Shown here: positions 9,798 to 19,590 of the stretch, one piece after another | How the letters are laid out: each line of letters opens with the position of its first letter | How positions within the stretch are numbered: the stretch's first letter is position 1 | Source: an uncultured Aquimarina sp. | GTDB lineage: Bacteria; Bacteroidota; Bacteroidia; Flavobacteriales; Flavobacteriaceae | Direction of reading: 5' to 3' | Assembly (NCBI GenBank): GCA_947498705.1 | Contig: CANMLW010000003.1 | Span: 62,001 to 126,000 of the forward strand | DNA: 64,000 bases | Notes under the pieces: model-generated | The model's input: the letters and a program-made list of their open reading frames with translations, nothing else | Database searches by the model: none | What the model was told of the DNA's origin: nothing | Translations under genes and position numbers: made by a program

Positions 9798-10943
9798 ATG
9801 CAAAACATCAAATCCAAACTACCCAATGTTGGTACCACTATTTTTACGGTAATGAGCCAACTAGCTTCAAAACATGATGCTATAAACTTATCACAAGGGT
9901 TTCCCAACTTTACAATAGATCAAAAATTAATAGAATTAGTGCATCACGCAATGTTAAAAGGGCATAATCAATATGCCCCAATGCCTGGCTTGTTATCATT
10001 AAGAGAGGCAATTGCTCATAAAACTAACTCTCTTTATGGAAGCAATTATCATCCCGAAACCGAGGTTACAGTGACCGATGGAGCTACACAAGCTATTTTT
10101 ACAGCAATCGCGGCCTGTGTCTCTAAAGGAGACGAAGTCATTATTTTTAAACCTGCTTATGATTCTTATGAGCCAGCCATTACTTTATTTGGCGGAACGG
10201 TCGTTCCTATACAGTTATCTGCCCCTAATTTTACTATTGACTGGCAAGAAGTTGCGTCCAAGATCAATTCGAAGACAAAGATGGTTATTATTAATACACC
10301 ACACAACCCAGGTGGAGCTGTACTATCTAAGGAAGATATGCTTCAGCTAGAAAAGCTCCTTAGCGGCACCAATATTATTTTACTTAGCGACGAAGTATAT
10401 GAACATATTGTTTTTGATGGACAAGAGCACCAAAGTGCAGCACGATTTGCAGGATTAGCAGAACGCACTTTTATTACTGCTTCATTTGGAAAAACCTTTC
10501 ATACGACGGGTTGGAAAATGGGATATTGCATTGCCCCTAAAGCATTGATGGAAGAATTTAGAAAAGTACATCAATTCAATGTTTTTTGCTGTAATCACCC
10601 AATGCAATATGCCTTGGCAGAATATCTAAAAACACCCAATAATTACTTATCTCTATCTTCGTTTTATCAAGAAAAACGAGATACTTTCTTATCATTAATT
10701 AAAGATTCCAGGTTTTCTTATATCCCATCTAAAGGAACTTATTTTCAGTTATTAAATTATACTACAATCACCGATGAAAACGATATAAAATTTGCTGAAA
10801 GATTAACAAAAGAACATAAAATTGCCTCGATTCCTGTCTCTGTCTTTAATCTTAACCAACAAGACGACAAAGTACTACGATTTTGTTTTGCAAAAACAGA
10901 TGAAACTTTAAAAAGAGCTGCAGAGGTGTTATGCAAAATATAA
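9798..10943 (+). CDS. Methionine aminotransferase-like PLP enzyme (YbdL/KynB type)
   Basis: 381 residues, fold-type I class I/II aminotransferase. Visible motifs: LSQGFPNF near the start, TDGATQAIF (PLP phosphate contact), NTPHNPGG (Asn binding PLP), LSDEVYEH (Asp-Tyr) and SFGKTFHTTGWKMGY with the Schiff-base Lys at 232. The N-terminal QGFPNF pattern fits the methionine/kynurenine aminotransferase group that uses 2-oxo acids as partners. It starts 25 bp after the membrane gene, so it might ride on the same transcript, though its role looks metabolic. Exact amino donor not provable here. Confidence 0.88.
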   Translation: MQNIKSKLPNVGTTIFTVMSQLASKHDAINLSQGFPNFTIDQKLIELVHHAMLKGHNQYAPMPGLLSLREAIAHKTNSLYGSNYHPETEVTVTDGATQAIFTAIAACVSKGDEVIIFKPAYDSYEPAITLFGGTVVPIQLSAPNFTIDWQEVASKINSKTKMVIINTPHNPGGAVLSKEDMLQLEKLLSGTNIILLSDEVYEHIVFDGQEHQSAARFAGLAERTFITASFGKTFHTTGWKMGYCIAPKALMEEFRKVHQFNVFCCNHPMQYALAEYLKTPNNYLSLSSFYQEKRDTFLSLIKDSRFSYIPSKGTYFQLLNYTTITDENDIKFAERLTKEHKIASIPVSVFNLNQQDDKVLRFCFAKTDETLKRAAEVLCKI

Positions 10944-11151
10944 ACCTATTTTTTTACTTTTGCTTCAAATCAGTACAAATCAAAAAAATCTGTTTTTATA
11001 AGCGGTTTTTTTTCAGAGTAACAGTATTTAATTAGACTTTTTCATAAAATAGTTCAATTACAGATACTATATTCTAAATTGTGTCTGATCGGTCATAATA
11101 ATTCATTTTAAAAGTGTTAATTCATTACTTTCGTTAAAGAAAAAACAAACA

Positions 11152-12471
11152 ATGAAGAAGATTTTAATTTTAGGAGCTGGTATGGTTGTAAAACCAATCG
11201 TACATTATTTGTTAGACAATAATATGCAGGTCACTTTGGCTAGTCGAACAAAAGAAAAAGCAGAAAAAGTTTTAGAAGGGTATCAAAATGGAAAAGCGAT
11301 TGCATGGACTATCGATCAAATGGATGTACTTGACAAGTTAATAAAAGAGCATGATTTAACGGTAAGCTTGCTTCCGTATACGTATCATGTAGCGGTTGCA
11401 GAAAAATGTATCGCAAATAAGAAAAATATGCTTACCACTTCTTATGTTTCTCCCGAAATGAAAAATCTGGATGCAAAAGCAAAAGAAGCCGGAATCATTA
11501 TTCTTAACGAATTAGGGGTCGATCCCGGGTATGATCATATGACCGCCATGCAAATTATTGACCGAGTGCATGATCAAGCTGGTAAAATCGATGAGTTCTA
11601 TTCTTTATGTGGTGCTTTATGTGCTCCTGAAGCATCAAACAATCCTTTTAGATATAAGTTTTCATGGTCTCCAAAAGGAGTTGTTATGGCAAGTAATAAT
11701 GGGGCTCAATTTCTAAAAAACGGAGAAGTTATTAATCTGGATACAGCAGATTTATTTAAAGACCCAATGGAAATTGATTTTCCAGAAGTGGAACGAATGC
11801 ATGTATACCCCAATCGTGATTCACTTCCTTATATAGATATCTACGGAATTCCTGAAGCTAAAACAATGTTTCGAGGTACTTTTAGATATCCTAATTGGTG
11901 CGATGCTTTAGACCTCTTAAAAACTTTAAAGCTAACTGGCTATGATGAATTAGATTTATCTGAAAAAACATATGCACAGATAACAGCAGAGCTTAATAAT
12001 TTTGATGTAACTAATCTAAAAGAGGATATCAAATCTAAATTTGATATAGGAGATGACGATACTGGATTAAAAGCTATCGAATGGTTAGGGGTCTTAGACA
12101 ACAAGCCTGTCCACCTAGAAAAAGGCTCTGGGTTTGATATAACCTCAGATTTAATGATAGAAAAAATGATGATGAATGAGTCTGAAAGAGATATGGTTAT
12201 TATGCAACATATTTTTAAAATAACCACACAAGAAGGTGAAAAGAAAACTCTTATTTCGAGAATGACCGATTATGGAAACAATGATTATACTTCTATTGCT
12301 CGTACTGTTGCGCTACCAGCTGCAATTGGCGTGAAAATGATCGTAGAAGGAGAAATCAAAGAAACCGGGGTGCATATACCTATCAAAAAATCAATATACA
12401 ATCCAATACTTTCAGAATTAAAAAAGTTGGGAATTTATATGACAGAATCTATAGAAGAATACACTGTTTAA
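11152..12471 (+). CDS. Saccharopine dehydrogenase family protein (glutamate-forming type)
   Basis: 439 residues. The N-terminal Rossmann motif ILGAGMVVKPIVHYL is at residues 5-19, followed by a catalytic-domain segment with NELGVDPGYDHMTAM, a hallmark of the LYS9-type C-terminal domain that splits saccharopine to lysine or aminoadipate semialdehyde plus glutamate. A later segment, RGTFRYPNWCDALDLLKTL, is also typical of that family. In Flavobacteriia such genes are usually assigned to lysine breakdown. No lysine-pathway gene is next to it. The family is firm and the reaction is likely but inferred. Confidence 0.88.
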   Translation: MKKILILGAGMVVKPIVHYLLDNNMQVTLASRTKEKAEKVLEGYQNGKAIAWTIDQMDVLDKLIKEHDLTVSLLPYTYHVAVAEKCIANKKNMLTTSYVSPEMKNLDAKAKEAGIIILNELGVDPGYDHMTAMQIIDRVHDQAGKIDEFYSLCGALCAPEASNNPFRYKFSWSPKGVVMASNNGAQFLKNGEVINLDTADLFKDPMEIDFPEVERMHVYPNRDSLPYIDIYGIPEAKTMFRGTFRYPNWCDALDLLKTLKLTGYDELDLSEKTYAQITAELNNFDVTNLKEDIKSKFDIGDDDTGLKAIEWLGVLDNKPVHLEKGSGFDITSDLMIEKMMMNESERDMVIMQHIFKITTQEGEKKTLISRMTDYGNNDYTSIARTVALPAAIGVKMIVEGEIKETGVHIPIKKSIYNPILSELKKLGIYMTESIEEYTV

Positions 12472-12542
12472 CTTGAATTTAGTTACAAAGTTTAAAGGTA
12501 AAATGAAAACAAAGAAACATATAGTTCTTTGTACGTTATAGT

Positions 12543-13649
12543 TTAAAATTCAAAACGTAGTTGTATAATCTCAACCTCATCTTTTTCTTTTTTGGGTATA
12601 TCTTTTTTTCCCGTATTTAGATTAGAAAGTGAGATTCCTAATAATCGTACAGAGTCTTTCATAGAATCCTGATATAATAACTCTTTTGCTGTTTCTAATA
12701 AAATGGTAGCATCACTTACATAATAAGGTAAAGTTTTACTTCGGGTTTGTAGGCTAAAATCACTGTATTTAATTTTTAAAGTAACCGTTCTACCGGCAAC
12801 TTTACTTCTTTTTAGACGTTTTTGTAGTTCTTCTGCAATGCTTTGCAATCGTTCAAGCATATAAATTTCTGAAGAGATGTTCTCTGTAAATGTTCGCTCG
12901 GCAGCCAATGATTTGCGTTCTCGATTAGGTTTTACCTCACTTAAATGAATCCCCCGAACAATACGATAATAATGCCCTCCTGATTTACCGAAATGTTGGG
13001 TTAGAAATTCTTCGGTTTTAGATTTTAGATCCTTACCCGTATAAATCCCCATTTGATACATTTTATCTCTGGTTACCTTCCCCACTCCATAGAACTTTTT
13101 AACATCCAGCTCTTCCAAAAACTCGATAACCTCTTCTGGGTTCACTGTCTTTTGCCCGTTAGGCTTGTTATAATCACTTGCGATTTTAGCAACAAATTTG
13201 TTGATCGAAATCCCAGCAGAGGCAGTTAGACCCACCTTCTCTAAAATCTGTTGTCTTATCTCTTGTGCGATTAAAGTTGCACTAGGGTTTCCTTTTTTAT
13301 TTTTAGTAACATCCAAATACGCTTCATCCAACGATAGAGGCTCTACTAAGTCTGTATATTCAAAAAATATTTTTCTAATCTTAGACGAGATTTCCTGATA
13401 TCTTTCATAACGCGGACGAACAAATATCAAATCTGGACAAAGGCGTCTTGCCATTGCGCCACTCATAGCAGATCGTACTCCAAATTTACGCGCTTCATAA
13501 CTGGCAGCACTTACCACCCCACGTTTACCTCCTCCTCCAACGGCCAGTGGCTTTCCTTTTAGATCAGGATTATCCATTTGCTCTACAGAAGCGTAAAACG
13601 CATCCATATCGACATGAATAATTTTTTTATGAGGTAGCATTTCTTCCAC
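12543..13649 (-). CDS. dinB: DNA polymerase IV (Y-family)
   Basis: 368 residues, the usual length. Catalytic carboxylates are in HVDMDAFYASVEQ near the N-terminus and in PLSLDEAYLDVT near residue 104. The palm/fingers, helix-hairpin-helix thumb (KFYGVGKVTRDKM) and little-finger region (LAAERTFTENI, then GRTVTLKIKYSDF) are in order. It copies past DNA lesions with low fidelity. It is a single gene between two convergent or divergent neighbours. The upstream region lacks the GGAA-N3-TTCC dyads seen near the radical SAM gene. Either of two early Met codons could be the start. Confidence 0.96.
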   Translation of the reverse strand: MEEMLPHKKIIHVDMDAFYASVEQMDNPDLKGKPLAVGGGGKRGVVSAASYEARKFGVRSAMSGAMARRLCPDLIFVRPRYERYQEISSKIRKIFFEYTDLVEPLSLDEAYLDVTKNKKGNPSATLIAQEIRQQILEKVGLTASAGISINKFVAKIASDYNKPNGQKTVNPEEVIEFLEELDVKKFYGVGKVTRDKMYQMGIYTGKDLKSKTEEFLTQHFGKSGGHYYRIVRGIHLSEVKPNRERKSLAAERTFTENISSEIYMLERLQSIAEELQKRLKRSKVAGRTVTLKIKYSDFSLQTRSKTLPYYVSDATILLETAKELLYQDSMKDSVRLLGISLSNLNTGKKDIPKKEKDEVEIIQLRFEF

Positions 13650-13726
13650 ATTACAAAAATAACAGATAATGCCATTCTAATTTGTAATATCTTTATATCG
13701 TATCCATTAATTCATCATACTATCTT

Positions 13727-14398
13727 ATGAAAACGGCCATTATATTAGGAGCAACAGGGTTAACGGGTGGTATGCTACTAGAAAAATTACTAAAGGATAA
13801 TCGATATCGCAAAATTAAACTGTTTTCTAGAAAAAGTATTGGGATATCACATCCAAAAGTTACAGAATATATCGTGGATCTTCTTTGTTTAGAAGAAAGC
13901 AACGAACTCTTTATTGCCGATGAGGTATTTTGCTGTATTGGCACGACCCATACAAAAACACCCAATAAAACCTTGTATCATAAGATCGATTATGGCATTC
14001 CTGTTACCGCAGCCAAACTTTGTTCTCAAAATAATATTAATACTTTGTTGGTAATATCGGCATTGGGAGCTGACCCAAAAAGCAGCATATTTTATAACCG
14101 TACCAAAGGTGAAATGGAAGAAGCTGTATTAAACTATAAAATACCTAAAACACATATTTTACAACCTTCACTTATCGGAGGAAATCGTAAAGAAAAAAGA
14201 ACTGGTGAGTATTTTTTTAAATTACTTATGAAACTATTCAATCCTATTTTGATAGGCGCTTTCAAAAAATATAGAACCATAGCACCCGAAACGATCGTTT
14301 CGAGTATGATTTGGCTAGCAAACAATGAGTTTTCCGACAAAAAAATTCTATCTCATAAAATAAAGAAGATTACTTTGCAAAATATTGAACTGGTTTAA
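13727..14398 (+). CDS. NAD(P)-binding Rossmann protein (HTATIP2/YwnB-like SDR)
   Basis: 223 residues with an N-terminal dinucleotide motif AIILGATGLTGGMLLEKLL, strands ending CCIGTTHTKTP and VISALGAD, and ILQPSLIGGNR, all typical of atypical short-chain dehydrogenases of the HTATIP2/semialdehyde-dehydrogenase-like NAD-binding group. The classical YxxxK pair is replaced by YNRTKGEMEE, which still has Tyr and Lys spaced correctly. Function in vivo unknown. It is divergent from dinB with an intergenic gap of 77 bp. The last five codons overlap the left arm of an inverted-repeat element. Confidence 0.82.
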   Translation: MKTAIILGATGLTGGMLLEKLLKDNRYRKIKLFSRKSIGISHPKVTEYIVDLLCLEESNELFIADEVFCCIGTTHTKTPNKTLYHKIDYGIPVTAAKLCSQNNINTLLVISALGADPKSSIFYNRTKGEMEEAVLNYKIPKTHILQPSLIGGNRKEKRTGEYFFKLLMKLFNPILIGAFKKYRTIAPETIVSSMIWLANNEFSDKKILSHKIKKITLQNIELV

Positions 14399-14548
14399 AC
14401 TTTTTTGATTCATGTGAAAAATGATGATTTTTTGATCAATTGAACTATTTTTTGCACTTCATAGCAGCGCTACGAAGTAAGAGAAAGATGAAAATTGAGT
14501 GAAAAAGAGCGTTTTTATAGCGAATTGAAAAAAGTTTAAACCAGTTCA
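14386..14548. repeat. 163-bp inverted-repeat element with 21-bp perfect terminal arms
   Basis: Arms at 14386-14406 and 14528-14548 are perfect 21-bp reverse complements that start TGAACTGG and contain GTTTAAAC or its complement. Between them lies a second hairpin at about 14457-14479 (ACTTCATAGC, loop AGC, GCTACGAAGT, one mismatch). The left arm forms the last codons and stop of the Rossmann gene. The form suggests a non-coding palindromic or MITE-like element or a large terminator. No encoded protein is present and no target-site duplication is evident. Confidence 0.6.
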
Positions 14549-14662
14549 TTGATAAAATGTAATCATACGACTTTAATCATCCTACTCTAAAACACTTTGA
14601 AACCGATCAATGATAGCCTAAATTGTTTCAAACAATCAATACATTTTATTATATTTACTTAG

Positions 14663-15400
14663 ATGGTTGTAAAAAGAAATATTCTATTTCTAACAAATGG
14701 CATTTTTTTAATGCTTCTTCTCTATTTTAGTGGATTTAATAAAACTGTAGAGCTTCATATAACCGAATTTATTTTTTTAGTAAATTGCTTGGCACTGTAT
14801 CTCCTATCTGGAAAAAGAAATCTCTTTTTCATTACTTATTTATACGCATTTATTCTAGCGCAGTTCCTTTTTGTAAGTTATATTGTTTTTCGATTGGAGT
14901 ATCTCATTTCTGCTATTGGCGGAATTGTTTTTTTGATAACCTATGTGTCTATGATTATGTACGTCCTTAAGACCTTTAGATGGAAAAATCTTAAGCCTTT
15001 TTCTATAATTACGGGTATAACGATTGTACTTTTAATATGTTGGATCTTGTATTATACTAATAATATAGTCATAAATGAGCAAGAATTCACAGATCTTATA
15101 AATCATAATCCATTTCACAACATAATGATTTATAGCTATTTTGCTTTCATATTTTTTTTAACAACTCTTGGGATTCTAAACCTTTCAATACATACAGACT
15201 CCTGGAATGTATTGTTCTGTTTAAGTGTTACATGTGCATTGTTATCAGAGCTTTCTCAAATTTTTCAGTATATATACTATAGAGGAGATACCATAGGAAT
15301 CGTTAATATTATCGATAAATCATTCTCGGTTGCCTCTATGTATTTATTCTACCTAAGTACAGAAAGTAGAAAGCGACTCAAAAAATCTTACAATCGGTAA
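14663..15400 (+). CDS. Hypothetical multi-pass membrane protein (245 aa)
   Basis: Seven to eight hydrophobic helices spread over the whole 245 residues, ending with a basic tail (STESRKRLKKSYNR) that should stay in the cytoplasm. Size and helix number resemble YhhN/TMEM86-type proteins, but I see no diagnostic motif and do not assign it. It is a single gene with a 264-bp gap on the left and a 252-bp gap on the right. The frame, coding character and clean hydrophobic pattern make it a real gene. Confidence 0.65.
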   Translation: MVVKRNILFLTNGIFLMLLLYFSGFNKTVELHITEFIFLVNCLALYLLSGKRNLFFITYLYAFILAQFLFVSYIVFRLEYLISAIGGIVFLITYVSMIMYVLKTFRWKNLKPFSIITGITIVLLICWILYYTNNIVINEQEFTDLINHNPFHNIMIYSYFAFIFFLTTLGILNLSIHTDSWNVLFCLSVTCALLSELSQIFQYIYYRGDTIGIVNIIDKSFSVASMYLFYLSTESRKRLKKSYNR

Positions 15401-15607
15401 ATATGACGTGGTATAGTATAATCTTTATTGTAAACTACACCTATAACTGGCATTCATTTATCTCTATTTTTTAAACCCTTGAAATACTTCAAACAAAAGT
15501 AATCTGTATCAATACAAATAGTGTTTTTTGATTTCTACAAATACGTACGCATACGGTATCAACACTTATAACCCCTTGTTTTTCTTCAGTTTCTCACAAG
15601 TTGCCTA

Positions 15608-15615
15608 TACATTTG
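15608..15615 (+). promoter_or_regulatory. -7 promoter box TACATTTG
   Basis: Perfect match to TAnnTTTG, 37 bp before the secreted-protein ATG at 15653. No TTG is found at the expected -33 distance, so the call is modest. Confidence 0.4.
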
Positions 15616-15652
15616 TCTGGTATTAATTACAATTTAAAATTGAAAAAAGATT

Positions 15653-16345
15653 ATGAAGTATTTTAAAATTACATGGGTGGTATTCCTGTTTTTGGGATTC
15701 ACATTACAGGCGCAGACCAACATAAAAAAATTTACCTTTAAAAAAGGTGAGGTTTTGGATATTCTGTTAGTTACTGTAAAGCCCGAAGGAAAATCGCTTT
15801 TTAAACGATATAGAGAAACGGCTTTTCCTGTTGCTGTAAAAAGAAGTTATTCGTTTCTTCCGAAGTTTGGAATTACACAAAGCACTCAAGGCAGTTTTCA
15901 GCCAGACGGTTTAATTTTTGGAAAATGGAGTAGTCTTGAAAATCGTGAAAAATTTCTTGATGAAATTGTAGGTTTTGTTCCCGATTTTCATCAACAGCGA
16001 AGAGATATTTTCTCAATATTTAATCTCACCTATTATGAGGTGCCAGAGAATACTTCTTTCGATATTGATACTTCAAAATATAATGTTGTTACAGCATACT
16101 GGCAAAAAGATGTAACGGCTTTTAAATCATTTAAAACAGAATGGGAGAAAAAAGTCATTACCAGAGGTGGAAAAAAGACCCTTACATTAACCAACGGAAA
16201 ATCAACCTTAGGATATTACTACAATCCAGATTATCTTACGATCACCACATGGGATAATAAGGAGGCATTCGAAAAATTTTATCACGAAAACCTTCAAATG
16301 AATCATAATAGTGTTTTACATGTCAATCAGTTTGTAATTAAGTAA
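15653..16345 (+). CDS. Secreted hypothetical protein (230 aa)
   Basis: A clear signal peptide (MKYFKITWVVFLFLGFTLQAQ) followed by about 208 residues. The mature part seems to consist of two similar alpha/beta halves (about 25-125 and 135-230), each with a strand such as ILLVTVKP or YNVVTAYW and an FEKFY-like helix, which recalls dimeric alpha-beta barrel (EthD/ABM/DUF1330) folds. No catalytic motif is recognised. It precedes an AraC-type regulator by 57 bp and a DUF2911 gene beyond that, all on the same strand. Confidence 0.65.
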   Translation: MKYFKITWVVFLFLGFTLQAQTNIKKFTFKKGEVLDILLVTVKPEGKSLFKRYRETAFPVAVKRSYSFLPKFGITQSTQGSFQPDGLIFGKWSSLENREKFLDEIVGFVPDFHQQRRDIFSIFNLTYYEVPENTSFDIDTSKYNVVTAYWQKDVTAFKSFKTEWEKKVITRGGKKTLTLTNGKSTLGYYYNPDYLTITTWDNKEAFEKFYHENLQMNHNSVLHVNQFVIK

Positions 16346-16402
16346 CTATTTTAGACATTGTAAAATCATTCTCTATATACAAGCCTCCTATATTTAAAAA
16401 TC

Positions 16403-17533
16403 ATGTCAACACTATTTAACCAATTTGTCTATTTTGCTTTTTTTCAGTGTATTTTCTTACTATGTATTTACTTGTTTTCTAATAAAAATAGAAAAAACAT
16501 TAATGGATACGTTGCATTTCTTGTGTTTGCATTATTAATAGGGCTTAGTGGTCGTGTTTTATACATTTCTGAGGTTTTTGGAAAAAACTTTCGACTTATT
16601 GCATTTTCAGAGTTTGCTGCTCTTCTTTTCGGGACTACTACTTACTTGTTTATAAGGTCATCTCTACAAAAAAAACGATTTGAATATCAAAATCTCATTC
16701 ATTATCTACCCAGTGTTTTTTATATGATATTCATCTTGTTTTATTTTATCCTTCCTTCTAACGAGACGTTGATAGAAAGAGGACGTACTGGAGAGGTTTC
16801 TCGTACAATAACTCTGTTTCATGCTATTGGATTATTAGTTAACATTATTTATTGGGGATTGGGTGTACAAGAGTTTATGCAATTTAGAGAACGTCTAAAA
16901 AATGAGATAAGCTATACGATAAAAGCGCAATTTTTTCTCAATTTTTTAATAGCTATTGGGTTGTGCCTATTGGTATGGGTTACCTTGTACCTTATTAGTC
17001 TCTTTGGATTTGACATGCTAGAACGCAATATGCGCCCAACGATATGGCTCGGTTTAGCTCTTATCGTATTGTTTATTGCGTATTACGGAATGATTTCTCC
17101 AAACGTATTTAGAATTTCTCATTTTGAAGAAACTAAAAAATATGCCCATTCAAAACTTAGCGCAGATGATTTGGATAGGTTAAAATTACAACTAGAGGCC
17201 GTAATGGAAGAAAAAAAACCATATCTCAACCAAAAGCTTCTAAAATCAGAGCTCGCCGATTTAATTGGGGTGAACAATCCAGAAATAGCACGTTTATTAA
17301 ACGAAAGAATCGGCATGAATTTCTTTGAATATGTTAACTATTACCGTATTACAGAGTTTATTAAACTGGCAGAATCAGAAAAAGCTATAAACATGACTTT
17401 TTTTGGCCTGGCACAAGAAGCTGGATTCAATTCAAAAACCACATTCAATAAATCTTTTAAAAGTCTAATGGGAACCACTCCCAAAGCCTATTTTAATCAA
17501 TCATCTATCAAAAACGAACATCATCAATCATAA
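16403..17533 (+). CDS. AraC family regulator with N-terminal membrane domain
   Basis: 376 residues. The first 235 residues hold about seven predicted membrane helices; the last 100 form an AraC-type DNA-binding domain with NQKLLKSELADLIGVNNPEIARLLNE (first helix-turn-helix, split here by the family pattern) and FGLAQEAGFNSKTTFNKSF (second), then the usual MGTTPKAYF. Membrane-bound AraC regulators of this type are common in Flavobacteriia and are thought to sense envelope signals directly. Its stop lies 10 bp from the DUF2911 gene, the likely cotranscribed partner. Signal and targets are not known. Confidence 0.88.
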   Translation: MSTLFNQFVYFAFFQCIFLLCIYLFSNKNRKNINGYVAFLVFALLIGLSGRVLYISEVFGKNFRLIAFSEFAALLFGTTTYLFIRSSLQKKRFEYQNLIHYLPSVFYMIFILFYFILPSNETLIERGRTGEVSRTITLFHAIGLLVNIIYWGLGVQEFMQFRERLKNEISYTIKAQFFLNFLIAIGLCLLVWVTLYLISLFGFDMLERNMRPTIWLGLALIVLFIAYYGMISPNVFRISHFEETKKYAHSKLSADDLDRLKLQLEAVMEEKKPYLNQKLLKSELADLIGVNNPEIARLLNERIGMNFFEYVNYYRITEFIKLAESEKAINMTFFGLAQEAGFNSKTTFNKSFKSLMGTTPKAYFNQSSIKNEHHQS

Positions 17534-17543
17534 AAAAGTAAAA

Positions 17544-18389
17544 ATGAAAAATAAACTATATATCCTTTTGGCCTTAGCAGTTTTTATAACTTCTTCAGTA
17601 AAAGCACAATTACGAACACCTGCACTAAGTCCAGCCGCAACAGTTATTCAAACTGTGGGTCTTACAGAAATTAAAATAGAATACTCAAGACCTCACGTAA
17701 GGAATCGAATCATTTTTGGAGATCAAGGGATTGTACCTTACGGAGAGTTCTGGAGAACAGGTGCCAATGCAGCTACCAAAATTACCTTTTCTGATCCCAT
17801 TATGATTGCCAATAAAGCTTTAAAAAAAGGGTCTTATACATTGCTAACAAAGCCCGGTAGTTCTATATGGACAGTTTATTTCTACCCTTATGAATCGAGT
17901 AATTGGAATAGTTATGCTACAAAAAGTCCAGTCCTAAGCATAGAAATAGAAGCCCAAAAGAACAACCTAAAAACAGAGAGTTTTACAATTGCTTTAAACA
18001 ATGTTACTATGGATAGCACCACACTTGATTTTATATGGGAAAACACTAGCATTTCTATCCCAATTGTTACACAAAACAAAGATAAAATCTTACAAAATAT
18101 CAAAAAAGTGTTATCAGGTCCCAGTGATAGTGAGTATTTTAGAGCTGCTTTGTATTTACATGAAACAAAACAAGATCTAACCAATGCCTTAAACTATGTA
18201 CAAAAAGTAACCAAAGGACCAAATCCAAGGTTTTTCCAGGTATATAGAGAAGCACTTATTCTTAAAGATCTTAACAGAAAAAAAGAAGCCCTGATGGTAG
18301 CACAAAAATCTCTTGAGCTTTCCCAAAAATCAAAAAACAAAGATTTTGTACGATTAAACCAAAAATTAATTAAAAGCTTGTCACAATAG
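17544..18389 (+). CDS. DUF2911 domain protein, secreted
   Basis: 281 residues with a signal peptide ending VKAQ. The DUF2911 core (about 25-170) is recognisable from EIKIEYSRPHVRNR, VPYGEFWRTGANAAT and KKGSYTLLTKPG. The C-terminal 90 residues are helical and TPR-like (ALYLHETKQDLTNAL, then REALILKDLNRKKEAL), often found after DUF2911. The function of DUF2911 is unknown; a periplasmic role is likely. It is probably cotranscribed with the membrane AraC regulator. Confidence 0.85.
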   Translation: MKNKLYILLALAVFITSSVKAQLRTPALSPAATVIQTVGLTEIKIEYSRPHVRNRIIFGDQGIVPYGEFWRTGANAATKITFSDPIMIANKALKKGSYTLLTKPGSSIWTVYFYPYESSNWNSYATKSPVLSIEIEAQKNNLKTESFTIALNNVTMDSTTLDFIWENTSISIPIVTQNKDKILQNIKKVLSGPSDSEYFRAALYLHETKQDLTNALNYVQKVTKGPNPRFFQVYREALILKDLNRKKEALMVAQKSLELSQKSKNKDFVRLNQKLIKSLSQ

Positions 18390-18605
18390 AATGTGTATCG
18401 GTACTTTCTGTTTGTTTCAACTTGTGATGAACATGATATATGAACATTGATGCGTTCTATCATTAGTATTTTCTTATAGACAAAAGAATGTAACATCATG
18501 ATTAACAGCCTCCTGTTTCATCTTTACTAAATCTATAATTATCATTATTTTTTGTTAAAGACATAATAAAATCTTAATTTCATAAGAACTTAAAACCTAA
18601 TTATT

Positions 18606-19508
18606 ATGTCTTTAACCAATCAAAAGAAAACGATTTGGATACTATTTTTTTTATCCATCACCTCGATGTCAGCACAAACCATTATTAACGGTTTTTTTCC
18701 GAAAAAGAATGAATTAACCATTGCTACTTCGTACGCTTCGAAAAGTTATGATAATTTTTATAGAGGAGAATCTCTTACACCAGGCAATCCAGCCAATATG
18801 GGTGAAATTTCTTCTTCTATCTATAGTCTATATGGCGAATACGGTATTTTAAACTGGTTATCAGCGTCTACTACTGCACCATATATTTCTATTGAAAATG
18901 AAACAGGTGCTTTAGACCCCATACAGAATGTGAGTCAGGTAGAAGGGCTTCAGGACTTAAATGTTTTTCTGAAAGCAAGGGTTCTTGATAAACAGTTTGA
19001 AAATAACTCTAAGATAACTTTAGGAGGAGCTACAGGGATTACTGTACCTATTGGAGGATATGAAGCAGCGGGTATTTTATCACTAGGTTCTGGTGCAACG
19101 GTAGTTGATGGCTGTGGATTTGTGCAGTTTACTACTGCATCCAACTTGTTTCTTGAGTTACAAGCCGTATACAGTCTAAAAAATAGTGCAGACTTTGATG
19201 TCCCAAATGCTTTTATGTACAGTGCAAAATTGGGATATTATAATGACTTATTTTATGCTCATGCAAAAATAGGTGTTCAAAATTCGTTGAGTGGGTTTGA
19301 CATAGGATCCCAAGAATTCATGAATGCTGGTGGCCCAGCAGCTTTGCCAGAGACAGAAGTAGATTATGCCAATGTTTATTTTGATATTTATGTGCCTTTG
19401 TACAAAAAAACGCTGGGAATTTCTTCTGGATATGCCTTAAATATGGAAGGTCAGAATTATAATAAAGAGTCTGGTTTTTCTTTTGGACTGGTGTATAACG
19501 TTCAATAG
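18606..19508 (+). CDS. Secreted outer-membrane barrel-like protein, paralogue A (300 aa)
   Basis: Has a signal peptide ending SMSAQ and a mature part rich in alternating beta segments (SIYSLYGEYGILNWLSAST, then YVPLYKKTLGISSGYAL) ending GFSFGLVYNVQ with a hydrophobic C-terminus, consistent with an outer-membrane beta-barrel. It is closely related along its entire length to the gene at 20376: both share GFFPKK/GFYPKK, ANMGEISSSI, GGATGIT, VDGCG and PNAxxYS blocks. The function is unknown. It looks like a tandem duplication, now separated by the CYTH gene. Confidence 0.75.
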   Translation: MSLTNQKKTIWILFFLSITSMSAQTIINGFFPKKNELTIATSYASKSYDNFYRGESLTPGNPANMGEISSSIYSLYGEYGILNWLSASTTAPYISIENETGALDPIQNVSQVEGLQDLNVFLKARVLDKQFENNSKITLGGATGITVPIGGYEAAGILSLGSGATVVDGCGFVQFTTASNLFLELQAVYSLKNSADFDVPNAFMYSAKLGYYNDLFYAHAKIGVQNSLSGFDIGSQEFMNAGGPAALPETEVDYANVYFDIYVPLYKKTLGISSGYALNMEGQNYNKESGFSFGLVYNVQ

Positions 19509-19538
19509 TTTACGCGACAAATCTTTACATTTGTTTGT

Positions 19539-19590
19539 TAATCATACCGTATCCTTTTTATCCTTTAGAAAACAGCATACGGTATGATTA
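19539..19590 (+). terminator. Terminator-like inverted repeat
   Basis: Perfect 14-bp arms (TAATCATACCGTAT and its complement) separated by 24 bases, 30 bp after the barrel-like gene. No strong T-run follows on the plus strand, so it may end transcripts weakly or stabilise the 3' end. Confidence 0.45.

Noticed and set aside
12509..12532. An 8-bp AT-rich stem between convergent saccharopine-dehydrogenase and dinB genes
   Set aside because: The stem is weak and lacks a clear T-run; it could end transcripts, but this is not supported well enough to list.
14663..15400. YhhN/TMEM86 lysoplasmalogenase assignment
   Set aside because: Helix number and length agree but no conserved polar residues of that family could be placed.
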